64,000 bases of DNA. It comes from Blautia hominis (GTDB taxonomy: Bacteria > Bacillota > Clostridia > Lachnospirales > Lachnospiraceae). Shown one piece after another: positions 53,893-62,201 of this stretch. Position 1 is the first letter of the stretch; the number at the start of each line of letters is the position of its first letter. The notes beneath the pieces were generated by a model that was given only the letters and a program-made list of their open reading frames with translations, searched no databases and had not been told where the DNA came from. Both the position numbers and the translations under genes were made by a program. The stretch is from contig NQOF01000002.1 of the NCBI GenBank assembly GCA_002270465.1, forward strand, positions 868,001-932,000. Reading direction: 5' to 3'.

Positions 53893-54543
53893 ATGAATTA
53901 CCAAGAAGAATTGATAAAATCTATGGCACAACTGGATGAAGAAAACGTTCTCAAGTATATACAACTGATGCTTACATCAGGTTTTTCCAGGGAGGCCATA
54001 CGCAAATATCTTACGGAAGGCTCTGAAGAAGTCGGATATTATTTCGCAAACGGGGAATATTTTATCGCCGACCTGATCGTGTCGGGAATGATTTATCAAC
54101 ACGCTCTGTCTCTTCTGACTCCACCGTTGGAATCCGGGGACCCCAAGCCTATCGGAAGGGCTGTGATCGGTGTCGTGGAAGGCGATATCCACGATATTGG
54201 CAAGGATATTGTAGTCAGTCTGCTGCGCTCCGAACGTTTTGAAGTGATTGACCTTGGAATAGATGTAAGACCCCAGCGTTTTGTTTATGCTCTGCGCAAC
54301 TATAATCCCGATATCGTTCTGCTCAGCGGCCTGCTTGCCTCCTCCACTTTGTCAGTTGCAAGGACAATGAAAGAACTGAATGCCGACCCCTGCCGCAAAG
54401 AGACAAGAATTTTTATCGGCGGCCAATGTGCAAGCAGTCAGCTTTGTTCTCAGACTGGTGCGGATGGCTGGGCATATGATACCATCGTTACCATTGACTT
54501 TTGCAAGAAAGTGATAAAAGAACATCATGCCAAGAACAAGTAA
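53893..54543 (+). CDS. Second corrinoid-binding protein, linked to the regulator
   Basis: 216 residues from ATG 53893 (GGAG six bases upstream; an earlier ATG lacks a site). The cap domain is followed by a cobalamin-binding domain with D98-x-H100-x-x-G103 (DIHDIG), LLSGLLAS and GGQCASSQ, so cobalt ligation is intact. It is clearly divergent from the corrinoid protein of the opposite operon. It overlaps the GntR gene by 17 bp and may serve a different methyltransferase or a sensory role (inference). Confidence 0.93.
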   Translation: MNYQEELIKSMAQLDEENVLKYIQLMLTSGFSREAIRKYLTEGSEEVGYYFANGEYFIADLIVSGMIYQHALSLLTPPLESGDPKPIGRAVIGVVEGDIHDIGKDIVVSLLRSERFEVIDLGIDVRPQRFVYALRNYNPDIVLLSGLLASSTLSVARTMKELNADPCRKETRIFIGGQCASSQLCSQTGADGWAYDTIVTIDFCKKVIKEHHAKNK

Positions 54544-55240
54544 GAAGAAACCACTTTACACAACAATCCACGGACAGCTTCGTTCTAAGATTTTCAATGG
54601 GTCTTTTCTCCCCGGAGAAATGCTGCCCTCCGAAAGCCAGCTCTGTTTGGAATTTCAGGCCAGCAGAGAGACGGTCAGAAAGGGGTTAAAAGAACTTGAG
54701 TCCGAGGGCTTGATCTACTCCCGGGCAAAAATCGGTTACTTTGTCTGTACCCCCCGCCATAGTGATTTTACAGTGAATTTTACGGAATATATCGAGGGGT
54801 GTACGACACAGTACAAAAATATCCACGGGATCCTTCCGGACGAACGAGTCCAGAAGGCTCTGGATATTCAGCCTAATCAGGTGGTCATTGAATTTGAGCA
54901 GCTCACGATCAATCCGGAGGGGGTTATCATTGCCTACAGCAAGAAATACCTTCCCTATGAGAAAGCGCATCCGTCTGTGGAAGGGGAGTTGAATTACGCT
55001 GTATTTCCGGAGATAACCATGCCAAAACTGGATACTTTTTCACTGTATACAAGTATCCGCATTTCGGCTGTTGCAGCGGATGATACGCTGGCTGAAATTA
55101 TGCAGTGCAGCACGGGCGAGCCGCTGCTGCTTGTGGAGCGCTTTTTTATCCAGCAGGATGAACAACTGGCCGGCTATGCTTTATTCTATGTAAAACAGCC
55201 GTACGGGCAGTTAAACGGAATGTCCGGCTACCGTCTTTAA
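54527..55240 (+). CDS. GntR/HutC-family transcriptional regulator
   Basis: 237 residues: an N-terminal winged helix (about 8-75; GEMLPSESQLCLEFQASRET is the recognition region) and a C-terminal UTRA ligand-binding domain (about 90-235). The start overlaps the corrinoid gene. By position it controls both divergent operons, probably in response to the amine substrate or a product. The GTCTATAC site at 53696-53703 fits its family. Confidence 0.93.
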   Translation: MPRTSKKKPLYTTIHGQLRSKIFNGSFLPGEMLPSESQLCLEFQASRETVRKGLKELESEGLIYSRAKIGYFVCTPRHSDFTVNFTEYIEGCTTQYKNIHGILPDERVQKALDIQPNQVVIEFEQLTINPEGVIIAYSKKYLPYEKAHPSVEGELNYAVFPEITMPKLDTFSLYTSIRISAVAADDTLAEIMQCSTGEPLLLVERFFIQQDEQLAGYALFYVKQPYGQLNGMSGYRL

Positions 55241-55276
55241 ACGGAACAACGGCCGTGAATAGTAAAAGGAGAATGT

Positions 55277-55939
55277 ATGAGCAGAATGATCGTTGCCTGT
55301 AAAACACTGAAAAATGAATTGAACACGGCTATGGCCGTCTGCGGATGTTCCTATGAGATCCGGTGGATTGAATCAGGTCTCCATAATTTCCCTAAAAAAC
55401 TGCACAACACCATTCAGGATATCCTGGACCAGTGCGCCGGCTGTGATGAGATCCTTCTTGTAATGGGAGTCTGCGGAAATTCTGTTGTGGGAATCCGGAC
55501 GCATGGTTTTAAATTGGTTATACCCCGCATTGATGACTGTATTTCCCTCCTTCTGGGTTCCGGCGCCCAGCGAAGACACAGCTCTGTCAGCGGCAGCACC
55601 TACTTTATGACAGAGGGATGGCTTGAGGGTGAACGCAATATCTGGAAAGAGTACGAGTATACAGTCAACAAGTATGGTTCGGAACTGGGGCAGGAAATAT
55701 TTGATACTATGTTTCATAATTACCGAAACCTGGCGCTTATAGATACCGGCTGTTATGATATGAAAAAGGCCATTGCCGAGACACAGGAGATAGCCAAAAA
55801 ACTGAATCTTACTTATATTCAGATACCGGGTACCATAGACTATCTGATAGAACTGCTGTCTCTTGAATGGGATCCTGAGAGATTTATCATCGTTGAGCCT
55901 CATTCTACTTTGGAAATGTCCCAATGCACTTGTCAGTAG
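55277..55939 (+). CDS. DUF1638 protein of corrinoid methyltransferase clusters
   Basis: 220 residues of the DUF1638 family: IVACKTLKNELN opening, ILLVMGVCGNSVVGI, RIDDCISLLLGS, and a late ALIDTGCYDM. Conserved cysteines occur at C8, C22/C24, in QCAGC and in GVCG, suggesting metal or cofactor binding. The family recurs beside MttB-like methyltransferases but has no assigned function. AAAGGAG precedes the ATG. It ends the regulator operon. Confidence 0.85.
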   Translation: MSRMIVACKTLKNELNTAMAVCGCSYEIRWIESGLHNFPKKLHNTIQDILDQCAGCDEILLVMGVCGNSVVGIRTHGFKLVIPRIDDCISLLLGSGAQRRHSSVSGSTYFMTEGWLEGERNIWKEYEYTVNKYGSELGQEIFDTMFHNYRNLALIDTGCYDMKKAIAETQEIAKKLNLTYIQIPGTIDYLIELLSLEWDPERFIIVEPHSTLEMSQCTCQ

Positions 55940-56012
55940 AAAAACACAGGAAAGAACGCCCAGATCACCCTCTGCCGAGAGTGTCAGGACGTCCTTATTT
56001 TTTTACCTGTCT

Positions 56013-56504
56013 TTAGCTGGAATAATTCTCAAGAAAACTGTAAAGCTCATCTGTCCCCACGATCTCCTTGCCGCCCAGGACTTCAGCCTGTTCTTCGCTT
56101 GGCAGTGCCTCAAGGGGAATATCCGTGTATTCAAAGACTTCCTTTCCATCCTCCAGGTAAACCACCAGGCTGCCGTTTTCCATACGGATACAGTAGCGGG
56201 TCTCTTCATCGGACGCGGATACGTCCCCCAGCTCCTGTCTCAGTACCACCTGATCGTCTGCGTAGGAGGATACCCGATAGCGTTCCTTCACCAGTTTGCC
56301 TGTCTCGGAATTAAAAGATTCAAAAACATAATCACTGTCTCTGGAAAACGGGTTGGCGGAAACCTGTTTTCCCATCAAGGCACTCTCCTGCTCCAGGCGG
56401 TTCATCCGGTCTCTTAAAGAGGAGAGCTGATAACTCAGGAAAAACCCACAGCTCAGGAAAAAAATGGCAAAGACAAGGCCGATACTATAAAAAATTCTTT
56501 TCAT
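56013..56504 (-). CDS. BofC C-terminal-domain-like membrane protein
   Basis: 163 residues: one N-terminal membrane segment (about 5-25), a short coiled coil, then a C-terminal domain with RYCIRMENGSLVVYLEDGKE and DIPLEALPSEEQAEVLGG. These resemble the BofC C-terminal domain used in forespore signalling (SpoIVB control). It lacks the N-terminal BofC domain, so the role may differ. AAAGGAG precedes the ATG. Confidence 0.7.
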   Translation of the reverse strand: MKRIFYSIGLVFAIFFLSCGFFLSYQLSSLRDRMNRLEQESALMGKQVSANPFSRDSDYVFESFNSETGKLVKERYRVSSYADDQVVLRQELGDVSASDEETRYCIRMENGSLVVYLEDGKEVFEYTDIPLEALPSEEQAEVLGGKEIVGTDELYSFLENYSS

Positions 56505-56618
56505 GAAAGAATCACTCCTTTATTCATATAAACTCTCTATGAATATTAGTATCGGCCTTTTTTTCCACTTTATTCAGTTATTCCCTGCATTTTCAAAAGC
56601 TCTCAAAAGATTTCCCGC

Positions 56619-57866
56619 TTATTGGGCAGGAGCCGCCTCTGCACCGGTATCTTCCGGTGTCTCCGCCAAGTTTTCTGCTCCCTGCACCGCGTCCTGGTCT
56701 GCTGCCGGGTCGGGATTTTCTGCCGCTTCCGGTGCTGCCGGCTCCGGGCCTGTGATCTCCACCTGATCCGCATTGGTATCCTGAATAATACAGATCCAGG
56801 TTTTTCCCGGGTTCAGCGTAATTTCATTGCCGTTTGCGTCGTAGTAGTGGGTTGGCGCCCATTCGGAATCCTTTTTCCAGGTAATATCAATGGCCTGGCC
56901 TTCTGAGATATATTTACCGCTGCCGCCGGACATGACATTAATGTGCAGATAAGCGCTGTCCTCATAATTTTCCCAGGGACAATACTGCAGGATCACATTT
57001 TTGTAGGCAAGCTGTCCGCTTGTCAGCTCATCAATCTGCGGTTCTCCATACTGAAAACGGTAATAGAGTTTTTCCTCCGCATTATAGTCAAACCAGGGAG
57101 CATTTACAGAATAGCCGGGTTTTATGGTGGTTGCCGGGGTCCCTCCTGCTGGAGCAGCCTCTTTGCCCACCCATGCGAACTGGAAATGCCCTTTGTAATC
57201 CGCAGAATACTCCTGGCTGTAGCCATTGATCTCTATTCCCTTCTGCAGTCCCGCAAAACTAGTGTAAGCATTGTGGGGTGCCACCCGGTCTGTGGTGCGG
57301 TAATAAACCTCTGCCCCATAACCGGAAAGGCCGCTTAAATTATTGACTTCCGGAATCTCCAGGTAAGGAAGCGCGTAAGCTGCCTGTCCATAATGGGCAT
57401 AGAGAGCTTCAAACTCCATTGCGTAGAAGATATAATAATCTCTGCAGCTTCTCACGGAACCAATTTTTTCCAGATTGTCATAATCTTCAAAAATACCCAT
57501 AAGCCTGGTGATGCCGCCCTCCACAGGTGCCTCATATACCACACCGGCGTTGGCGATCCCCGCCTGGGGAACGGCTGCCTGGATGTTGTTCAGCATAACA
57601 GCCACAGGCCTTCTCTGGCCTATGGCAGGGCTTACATACTCCCCTGTCAGGTAGCTCTTCATCATACCTTCCGGAATCTGTTCTGTCTCCGGCTCTTTTG
57701 GCTGCAGGACAATTTCCTTGGCTTCTTCTTTTTCTTCCGGCTCCTCAACAGTCTCCTGCGGAACCTCTTTTTTCTCAACCTCTTTCTTTTTCCCACAGCC
57801 TGCAAGCAGCGTGGATGCACAGACGGCTCCAACCAGCAGCCATGTGAGATATTTTTTTGTTCTCAT
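56619..57866 (-). CDS. DUF3048 (YerB-like) lipoprotein
   Basis: 415 residues with lipobox LAGC (Cys24) and a Glu/Lys/Pro-rich linker. The DUF3048 region includes RPVAVMLNNIQAAVPQAGIANAGVVYEA, EGGITRLMGIFEDY and GSVRSCRDYYIFYAMEFEALYAHYG. An Ala/Pro/Glu-rich tail of about 45 residues closes the protein. The fold is secreted and membrane-anchored; B. subtilis YerB is the known relative, with function undefined. Confidence 0.9.
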   Translation of the reverse strand: MRTKKYLTWLLVGAVCASTLLAGCGKKKEVEKKEVPQETVEEPEEKEEAKEIVLQPKEPETEQIPEGMMKSYLTGEYVSPAIGQRRPVAVMLNNIQAAVPQAGIANAGVVYEAPVEGGITRLMGIFEDYDNLEKIGSVRSCRDYYIFYAMEFEALYAHYGQAAYALPYLEIPEVNNLSGLSGYGAEVYYRTTDRVAPHNAYTSFAGLQKGIEINGYSQEYSADYKGHFQFAWVGKEAAPAGGTPATTIKPGYSVNAPWFDYNAEEKLYYRFQYGEPQIDELTSGQLAYKNVILQYCPWENYEDSAYLHINVMSGGSGKYISEGQAIDITWKKDSEWAPTHYYDANGNEITLNPGKTWICIIQDTNADQVEITGPEPAAPEAAENPDPAADQDAVQGAENLAETPEDTGAEAAPAQ

Positions 57867-57883
57867 AATCTTCCTCCAAATTC

Positions 57884-58378
57884 TTATCTGCGGATGCCCA
57901 GTTCATCAAGGATGGATTCCTGTTTTGCTTCCATGACAGCAGCCTCTTGTTCTGACATATGGTCATAGCCCATCAGATGCAGCATACTATGGGCGACCAG
58001 AAACGCAAACTCCCGTACAGCTCCATGTCCGTACCGGTCAGCCTGTTCCAGCATCCTTGGCACTGCGATCATAATATCCCCTAAGATCAGCTCCCCTGTC
58101 TCAGGATGGAACGCATCCCCGGACTCCTCCGCAAAGGAGAAATCCCCCGGTGTATCATAATCCAGCATGGGGAAGGACAACACATCCGTTACCCTGTCTA
58201 TCTCCCGGAATTCCCGGTTCGTTCTATGGATATCCTCATCTGTAGTGAGGACCAGGCTCACCTCCGCCTCATAAGGGCAGTTCTCAGAATCCAGAGCAGC
58301 TTCCACAACCTGCCGGGCAATGGCTTCATAATCAAACTCCATATCCCCGGGATACTCCTTGTCAATATTCAGTGTCAT
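57884..58378 (-). CDS. ybeY: Endoribonuclease YbeY
   Basis: 164 residues, usual length, with the zinc motif H-x3-H-x5-H in HSMLHLMGYDHMSEQEA. It acts in 16S rRNA maturation and ribosome quality control. GGAGG precedes the ATG. It follows phoH, the conserved partner, by about 40 bp. Confidence 0.96.
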   Translation of the reverse strand: MTLNIDKEYPGDMEFDYEAIARQVVEAALDSENCPYEAEVSLVLTTDEDIHRTNREFREIDRVTDVLSFPMLDYDTPGDFSFAEESGDAFHPETGELILGDIMIAVPRMLEQADRYGHGAVREFAFLVAHSMLHLMGYDHMSEQEAAVMEAKQESILDELGIRR

Positions 58379-58420
58379 ACATTTTCCTCCCCATTATTCG
58401 CTTTCGTAATTATTTCTGCT

Positions 58421-59425
58421 TTATTTATTTCTGCGGCTATGCTGCGGTCTGCCGGATTGTCCCGGTTTTTTATCAGCCTCCGCTTTTTCAAATGCCTTAA
58501 CAATATCCTTTACAAGCCGGTTTCTGACCACATCCCGGTTGTTCAGGCGCACAATGCCGATTCCATCAATGGAACCCAGAATTGCGGCACATTTTTCCAG
58601 GCCCGATTCTGTGATCTTTGGAAGATCGATCTGTGTCACATCCCCGGTCAGCACCATTTTGGAACCCTCGCCCAGTCTGGTCAGGGCCATTTTGAGCGTT
58701 GAGAGGGAAGCATTTTGACTTTCATCTATTATTATGCTGGCCCTGTTGAGGGTTCTTCCCCGCATGTAGGCCAGAGGTGCAATTTCTATGGTTCCCCGCT
58801 CCAGATATTTCTGAACCTGCTCATTTCCCAGGATGTCGTTGAGGGCATCATAGAGAGGACGAAGATAGGGGTCCACCTTCTGGGATAAATCTCCGGGAAG
58901 AAAGCCCAGACGTTCCTCACCGGCTTCAATTGCCGGACGGCTCATGATTATGCGCTCAATATTTCCGTTTTTCAAATCTGCAACAGCCTGGGCAACTGCC
59001 AGGTATGTCTTGCCGGTACCGGCAGGACCGATACAGATGTTCACTGTGTTTTCCTTCAAGGCCCTGGCATAGTTCTTCTGTCCGATGGTCTTGCATTTGA
59101 TGGGCCGGTTCCTGTGCGCAAGGACAATGACATCAGACATGGCCTTCATGGTCTCCTCAATCTCCCCTGCCTGAATGGATTCCAGCACACGGTAAACCAC
59201 ATCCCCGTCAATCTTTTCTTTCCTGTCATGAATGTCACGAAGGGATTTGAGTGTGCGCACTGCACTCTGTACCGCAGACTCCGTTTCTCCGAGAATCTCA
59301 ACGTGAGAGTTTCTGGCGTTTATTGAAACAGACAGGGCGTTTTCAATGAGCTTGGCATTGCTGTCTTGAACACCGAAAACATCCATCTGCTGATCTAGTG
59401 TAAATTCTAGTTCCTGCTCCTGCAA
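58421..59425 (-). CDS. PhoH-like ATPase (YbeZ)
   Basis: 334 residues. TTG 59425 is preferred because GAGGAG lies seven bases upstream; GTG 59440 overlaps that site. The P-loop GPAGTGKTYLAVAQA and Walker B SIIIDESQNAS are intact, with RGRTLNRA between them. It is the normal partner of YbeY. Confidence 0.94.
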   Translation of the reverse strand: MQEQELEFTLDQQMDVFGVQDSNAKLIENALSVSINARNSHVEILGETESAVQSAVRTLKSLRDIHDRKEKIDGDVVYRVLESIQAGEIEETMKAMSDVIVLAHRNRPIKCKTIGQKNYARALKENTVNICIGPAGTGKTYLAVAQAVADLKNGNIERIIMSRPAIEAGEERLGFLPGDLSQKVDPYLRPLYDALNDILGNEQVQKYLERGTIEIAPLAYMRGRTLNRASIIIDESQNASLSTLKMALTRLGEGSKMVLTGDVTQIDLPKITESGLEKCAAILGSIDGIGIVRLNNRDVVRNRLVKDIVKAFEKAEADKKPGQSGRPQHSRRNK

Positions 59426-59555
59426 ATAAATTCTCCTCACTTTCCTGTATCATACAAAAACCCAGACTAAATTATACTGCAACTTACAGGCTTTTTCAAG
59501 CCCCGGACATTCTGATCTGATCTATAATATTATAAGGGATACATTTGAGATTATG

Positions 59556-59710
59556 GCACCGGTTACTGTTCACTCCGTGTCCGGTAACATGCTTCGCGAT
59601 GCACAGATATGGAGCATTCTGCCCCATACCGCGCTGACTGCCTCGGGATCTTCATGCTTCCGGCATGATAACACCTGGTGCAGTGGCCTGTGTACAGTAT
59701 CAGGCACCGG
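59556..59710. repeat. Palindromic dispersed repeat element, copy 4
   Basis: The ends CACCGGTTACTGTTCAC and GTGTACAGTATCAGGCACC form an imperfect inverted repeat. The block 59584-59606 recurs at 323-345 in opposite orientation, together with shared TTCTGCCC and CTCGGGAT words. It occupies most of the 387-base gene-free gap between the ACT-protein gene and phoH. Confidence 0.6.
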
Positions 59711-59752
59711 ACAATGGTTTATACCTGTGTATGATCTAGAAATGCGCTGACG

Positions 59753-59801
59753 CTCTGCGGGGCAGCCCCCTCGTATTGTGTAAGAAGGGGACGCAGCAGA
59801 G
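59753..59801. other. Imperfect GC-rich inverted repeat between phoH and the ACT gene
   Basis: CTCTGC (59753-59758) pairs with GCAGAG (59796-59801), and CCCC (59766-59769) with GGGG (59787-59790). It lies just after the stop codon of the ACT protein gene on the minus strand. It may act as a terminator or attenuator, but the T-run precedes rather than follows the stem. Nothing else is seen in this gap beyond the repeat element. Confidence 0.35.
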
Positions 59802-59812
59802 CAGAAAAAGAA

Positions 59813-60217
59813 TTACAGGACACAGTGTCCCTTGGCCTGCAGGCAGTTTTTTACTTCGCTGATGCAGTCTACATGAAGGATCATAATAGGCATTCCCGAA
59901 CTGCGGTTGAAAGAAAGATAGAGATAGTCCACATTGATGTTGCTGTCCAGTAATGATATCAAAAGCCTGTCCAAAGCACCGGGGTTATCATCCAGCTCCA
60001 CACCCAGAACATCTGTGTCACGGCAGATAAAGCCCTCTTTTGAAAGTGCATCAAGTGCCCTTTGCGGGTCAGAGACCACCATGCGGATAATGCCGTATTC
60101 GGCACTGTCGTTGGTGACAGACCCCATAATATTAATGTTTTCTCTTGCAAGGATACCGGTGACTGACTGCAGCATTCCTTTTTTGTTTTCTGCGAATATA
60201 GATATTTGCTTAAGCAT
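59813..60217 (-). CDS. Tandem ACT-domain protein
   Basis: 134 residues forming two ACT folds (about 1-65 and 66-134); the first has ISIFAENKKGMLQSVTGILARENINI and the second GVELDDNPGALDRLL. Such proteins bind amino acids and often accompany phenylacetate-CoA ligase or homoserine pathway genes, neither of which is adjacent. GGAGG precedes the ATG. It lies inside an otherwise conserved sporulation gene block. Confidence 0.88.
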   Translation of the reverse strand: MLKQISIFAENKKGMLQSVTGILARENINIMGSVTNDSAEYGIIRMVVSDPQRALDALSKEGFICRDTDVLGVELDDNPGALDRLLISLLDSNINVDYLYLSFNRSSGMPIMILHVDCISEVKNCLQAKGHCVL

Positions 60218-60243
60218 AGATTCCCCTCCTGAAAATTAACTTA

Positions 60244-60295
60244 TGTTAGTAAAATCGTAACTGTTTGGTACCGCCACAGTTACAAAAATCTAACA
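60244..60295. repeat. Small hairpin element upstream of the ACT gene
   Basis: Perfect 8-bp arms GTAACTGT and ACAGTTAC with an 11-nt loop, enclosed by TGTTAG and CTAACA. The core matches the left part of the 49190 element. It lies in the leader of the ACT-protein gene. Confidence 0.5.
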
Positions 60296-60405
60296 CAAGT
60301 ATATGTTCTGTCTCACCGTTCTGTCAACCTATTTCAGAAAAGCCGAAAACGCAAAAACACCCCGGAAGTGTCCCCGGCAGCTGAGGCAGGCTGTCGGGGG
60401 CAGAT

Positions 60406-61638
60406 TCATTCTTCGGCTTCCTCTGTAGTTTGTGCGGGCTGTTCCAGTATCTCCACAGGTTGTTTTTCTGTGGATCTTTCTATGATGGTCAATTGTCCTT
60501 TTGCCACACAGACATTGTCCAGAACCTGGATCTTTACATTGTTTGCTTCTATCCGGACTTCTTTTTCACGCAGTGTTTCCAGCAGGAGGTCAAGCTGTTC
60601 CTGCGCTTTCTTTTCCGCGCCTTCCTTTGTATATTTGTAGGGCTTTGTGACACTCTCGTAATCTATACAGCTCCCATAAAAAATGGGAAGGCGGAAATTT
60701 TCGGTCACTCGCACCTGATGTAGTTTTGTCACTGTATCAAACTGGTCAAAGCGGTTTTTTCCTTTTAAGTTGATCACGTAATCTCCAAACTGCAGAACCG
60801 GGCCTTTTTTGGCTTCTCCGGTATAGACATTTTTTTGGAAGTGCATATTAAATTCATGGTAATACTGCATCTGTGACTGAATGTAAATATCTGCGTCAGA
60901 TTCCGTATATTCATACCCCACCACTTCTTTACTGTCATTCATGATATCCACTCTTCCGGATACCAGTGTCTCACCCTTTTCGCAGGTTTCCCCCACCTTT
61001 TTGCACGGTGTGCCCTTTCTGGTGATCATGGAAACAATGGTGCCTGATTTTCCGGCAATTATACTGCTGGGATTCTCTTCTGTCTGTTTGATCATCTTGT
61101 TTGCCGTGGCATTTTCTTTGACTTCCAAAATGAGCCGTGTACCGGATATTTTTGCGGAAACCCAGGTGATATCAGGAAATTCCTTACGCATCTGTTCCGC
61201 TATGTAAGAGCAGTCCACATTCTTTTTTAATATGCCGTGATGGATTTGGATCTCATCCAGATAATTGAGTATGGTCTGGGTGCTATTGTGGCGGTTGCCC
61301 TCCACATGAATATTCCAGATATGCTGGGATAATACCATCAGCAGGCAAAAACCCGCTAAAATGCCGATAAAAAATGCCTTTCTTTTTTTGTTGCGGTAAA
61401 AAAAGAAGGGCAGTCCGTATTTTTTTATGATCTTCACACGGGAACCGGTCTTTCGGCATATGGGCTTCATCTGGTAGAATCCGGAAATGCTTACATTCAT
61501 CTCATAAAAACCGCCGCGGTTCTGCAAATCCCAGATGGGGATGTTATGGTGGGCACACATATTCAGGAAACGTTCCGGGCCGCCGCTCTGCAGCCGGATG
61601 CGGACATAGCCTTTACAGTAATAATTCCAAGCCTTCAA
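60406..61638 (-). CDS. yqfD: Sporulation protein YqfD
   Basis: 410 residues from TTG 61638 behind GGGAGGT; there is no ribosome site for a longer form. The N-terminal YqfD domain is followed by a membrane segment (about 88-105), then a POTRA-like extracytoplasmic domain (VEGNRHNSTQTILNYLDE and ITWVSAKISGTRLILEVKE). A mother-cell sporulation role is known for the B. subtilis gene. It follows yqfC. Confidence 0.9.
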   Translation of the reverse strand: MKAWNYYCKGYVRIRLQSGGPERFLNMCAHHNIPIWDLQNRGGFYEMNVSISGFYQMKPICRKTGSRVKIIKKYGLPFFFYRNKKRKAFFIGILAGFCLLMVLSQHIWNIHVEGNRHNSTQTILNYLDEIQIHHGILKKNVDCSYIAEQMRKEFPDITWVSAKISGTRLILEVKENATANKMIKQTEENPSSIIAGKSGTIVSMITRKGTPCKKVGETCEKGETLVSGRVDIMNDSKEVVGYEYTESDADIYIQSQMQYYHEFNMHFQKNVYTGEAKKGPVLQFGDYVINLKGKNRFDQFDTVTKLHQVRVTENFRLPIFYGSCIDYESVTKPYKYTKEGAEKKAQEQLDLLLETLREKEVRIEANNVKIQVLDNVCVAKGQLTIIERSTEKQPVEILEQPAQTTEEAEE

Positions 61639-61658
61639 CTTTGTTACCTCCCATTTTC

Positions 61659-61934
61659 TTATAGAAAGGAAACACAACAGATGCTTCCCGTGATCTTCAT
61701 TTCCTCGTTGGTGTAGTAGTCAATGGTGAGGTGGGTTCCCTCTATTTTTATAGCATCGTGTTTGGTGAGAAGGACAATGCAGGTGTCCTCGTATTGGCGG
61801 ATGCATTTGTAATTCTCTATAAAAAGCTCCCTGGAGCCGGTCATGGTGAAGATGGCTTCCCGGTATGCCAGGTCTTTGGGAATTTGGAGGGAGTCGGCGA
61901 TGCGGCCGGTGAGGGGGGTGGATTTTTTGCGCAT
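61659..61934 (-). CDS. yqfC: Sporulation protein YqfC
   Basis: 91 residues of the YqfC/YabP family: RIADSLQIPKDLAYREAIFTMTGSRELFIENYKCI and LTIDYYTNEEMKITGSI. GGAG precedes the ATG. It pairs with yqfD in one operon, as in Bacilli and Clostridia. Confidence 0.92.
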   Translation of the reverse strand: MRKKSTPLTGRIADSLQIPKDLAYREAIFTMTGSRELFIENYKCIRQYEDTCIVLLTKHDAIKIEGTHLTIDYYTNEEMKITGSICCVSFL

Positions 61935-61964
61935 GGGGGTCTCCGGGGTGATGTCTTACTATTA

Positions 61965-61994
61965 TGAGTATGCGAAGAGGGGGGAAATGATGAC
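61965..61994 (-). promoter_or_regulatory. Candidate SigE-type promoter of yqfCD
   Basis: On the minus strand, GTCATCAT (61987-61994), a 14-bp spacer and CATACTCA (61965-61972) resemble the sporulation sigma-E pattern GTCATATT-N13-15-CATACAAT. The location about 30 bp before yqfC fits. No other gene signal is seen in the G-rich gap 61935-62201. Confidence 0.35.
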
Positions 61995-62201
61995 AAAGGG
62001 GGAGGGGGAATGATGGAGGTAACGAGGACGGGGAATGACCCGGAAAGCAAAGGGGACAGGGAATAAGCCGGAAGGTCCAGGGGCGCGGATACCGGGTGAG
62101 CGAAGCGTTCGCCTGTCCCGAAGCTAACCTGCTGCCATTCTAAGTATATCGACAGTGGGATCTTCACCAAGTGACTGGCGCAGGTGCGTGGGGGATATGG
62201 G

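Noticed and set aside
55940-56012. Possible terminator between DUF1638 and the BofC-like gene
   Set aside because: Only very short stems (GGACGTCC before a T-run and a mismatched CACCCTC/GAGAGTG pair) are seen; too weak to call.
61995-62201. G-rich purine tract upstream of yqfC
   Set aside because: Low-complexity G/A runs without open frame, repeat unit or stable hairpin; no function can be supported.
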